Shown: one piece after another, positions 51,495 through 52,384 of the stretch
Layout of the letters: each line of letters begins with the position of its first letter
How positions within the stretch are numbered: the first letter of the stretch is position 1
Assembly: GCA_007121535.1 (NCBI GenBank)
Contig: SKKK01000238.1
Span: forward strand, 1-52,384
Reading direction: 5' to 3'
DNA length: 52,384 nt
Source: Planctomycetaceae bacterium
GTDB lineage: Bacteria > Planctomycetota > Planctomycetia > Pirellulales > Pirellulaceae
The notes under the pieces: generated by a model
Databases searched by the model: none
The model's input: only the letters and a program-made list of their open reading frames with translations
What the model was told of the DNA's origin: nothing
Made by a program: the position numbers and the translations under genes

Positions 51495-52382
51495 TTATCG
51501 GCCGTACCAGACCAGGTGGTCGTAGGTGCGCCGGTCGCCGGGCTTCTGCTGGTGCGGCTCCAGGGGACCGTCGTAGCGAACGTGGAAGAAGCTGTTGTCG
51601 GCCATCGGTCGGGGCAGCCGGTCGCGGTCGCCCCGGATGGCAGCGGCCAGGTGCAGGATCGCCAAGGGCACCTCGTCGCCGGTGCGGGCGTGCTCGCGGC
51701 GAGGCCGGGGGAACAGGCCGGTATCGACCTGCCGTTCCAGCAGCGCGTCGCCGACGCGAGCGGCTGTCCGCAGCAGAGCCGGGTCGCCGGTGGCCTCGTG
51801 GAGTTCGAGCAGCGCGTAGAGACTGTGGTGGAGCGGCCGCCAATCGTCCTGCCGCGTGCGCCGGCGGAGCGTCGCGTCGAGCGCGTCGGCCCCGGCGAGC
51901 GCGCGGCCCCGGCCGTCGGGCGCGCCGAGGTCGCCGAAACCGAGCACCTTGGCGATCTCGCGCGACATCCGCCAATGCACCGGGTCTCCCGAAAGCCGAT
52001 AGGCCAGCGCGTAGCCCCAGAAGATCTGCCCGTTCGGCCCGATCGGCATCAGCCCGTCCTGATGGGCCAGGTAGTAGCCGCCGTCGCCGTCGCTAACCTC
52101 CTGCCATCGCAGCGGCGTGCCGTCGGTCAGCATCGACCGGAACACCTGCTGCTCGGCGTCGTAGACCTGCTGGCCGTAGGCGGCGAGATCCTCCAACGCC
52201 CAGTCGATGAAGCGCCGGCCCGCCTCGGCGAAGGGACCTCCGGCTTCGAGAAGCTGCTGGCCGTTCTGCATCTGCACCAGGGGCAGTCCGTGGTAGCGGG
52301 CTGTGCGGTGGTAGGTGGCGATCATGTTCGCCTCGGTGATCTGCGGATGGACGTGCCCGAAGGCCGCGCGGGCGCGGTCGTC
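51495..52382 (-). CDS. C-terminal part of a probable alpha/alpha-toroid carbohydrate-active protein (partial, GC-rich)
   Basis: The frame is open to the right edge, so the N-terminus lies outside; about 295 residues are visible, ending YDHLVWYGR. The sequence is a series of helices with aromatic and acidic pairs (RFIDWALEDLAAYGQQVYDAEQQVF, QIFWGYALAYRLSGDPVHWRMSREIAKVLGF, LHHSLYALLELHEATGDPALL), the pattern of alpha/alpha-toroid enzymes such as pectate lyases and unsaturated glucuronyl hydrolases. I cannot name the family with confidence. Base composition is clearly more GC-rich than the rest of the window, with third positions nearly all G or C, so it may come from a different source. Confidence 0.55.
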   Translation of the reverse strand, partial: DDRARAAFGHVHPQITEANMIATYHRTARYHGLPLVQMQNGQQLLEAGGPFAEAGRRFIDWALEDLAAYGQQVYDAEQQVFRSMLTDGTPLRWQEVSDGDGGYYLAHQDGLMPIGPNGQIFWGYALAYRLSGDPVHWRMSREIAKVLGFGDLGAPDGRGRALAGADALDATLRRRTRQDDWRPLHHSLYALLELHEATGDPALLRTAARVGDALLERQVDTGLFPRPRREHARTGDEVPLAILHLAAAIRGDRDRLPRPMADNSFFHVRYDGPLEPHQQKPGDRRTYDHLVWYGR

Positions 52383-52384
52383 CT

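Noticed and set aside
50204-52096. A 630-codon open frame on the plus strand
   Set aside because: It is antisense to the PKS cluster and the GC-rich edge gene and is dominated by Arg/Ala/Pro, as expected for a shadow frame.
1-52384. CRISPR arrays, tRNA or rRNA genes
   Set aside because: No regularly spaced identical repeats and no cloverleaf or rRNA-like conserved stretch was seen; the repeats found are dispersed palindromes.

Overview
The window looks like a chromosomal segment of a planctomycete, most likely of the Pirellulales. This is inferred from gene content: Tat-exported Gfo/Idh/MocA oxidoreductases, leucine-rich-repeat lipoproteins, a very large TolC-type lipoprotein, an HzsA-like PD40/cytochrome protein, a BBP2-type porin, and many dispersed palindromic repeats in intergenic DNA. 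Base composition is GC-rich in most of the window, visibly lower in 43-47.7 kb and higher at the right edge.

Layout. 0-10.5 kb: fragment of a membrane protein; an LRR membrane-protein gene cut in two by a 99-bp MITE-like element that left a 3-bp target duplication; a TolC-family lipoprotein; a Tat-exported oxidoreductase; an intact LRR lipoprotein; an ABM-domain protein; a TlpA-like thioredoxin lipoprotein; and a second thioredoxin-like lipoprotein whose reading frame has one in-frame UGA at the second position of a CxxC-type motif (C-Y-T-UGA), followed at once by a long bulged hairpin resembling a bacterial SECIS element. I interpret this last gene as a selenoprotein. 10.9-23.4 kb: Nif3-like protein, MBL-fold hydrolase, porin, B12-binding radical SAM enzyme, SDR, CinA-like protein, Uma2-family protein, HzsA-like cytochrome and a small Cys/His-rich exported protein. 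23.7-30.1 kb: a DUF58 / pseudo-transglutaminase / MoxR / permease operon. 30.3-38.6 kb: a protein with a histone-H1-like tail, then the conserved RNA/envelope cluster phoH - 7TM-HD hydrolase - ybeY - corC-like - recO - BamD-like - LptE-like. 38.7-40 kb: a second oxidoreductase.

40.3-47.7 kb is a defence island: a type III restriction-modification system whose mod and res genes are separated by a translationally coupled pair, an AAA ATPase and a PIN-type nuclease. The genes are packed on one strand with gaps of at most 15 bases or overlaps, so they are probably one transcription unit. The layout recalls anticodon-nuclease genes nested inside type I R-M loci. A decayed repeat-flanked element follows at 47.8-48.0 kb. 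48.0-51.2 kb is a three-gene polyketide cluster (methyltransferase, FAD oxidoreductase, type III PKS) with overlapping genes; a 122-bp palindromic repeat lies inside the coding sequence of the oxidoreductase. The window ends in the 3' part of a GC-rich, probably alpha/alpha-toroid gene.

At least three families of short palindromic repeats are scattered between, and sometimes inside, genes. One starts exactly on the stop codon of two different genes. The two strongest leads are the putative selenoprotein with its SECIS-like hairpin and the ATPase-PIN module nested in the type III R-M system.
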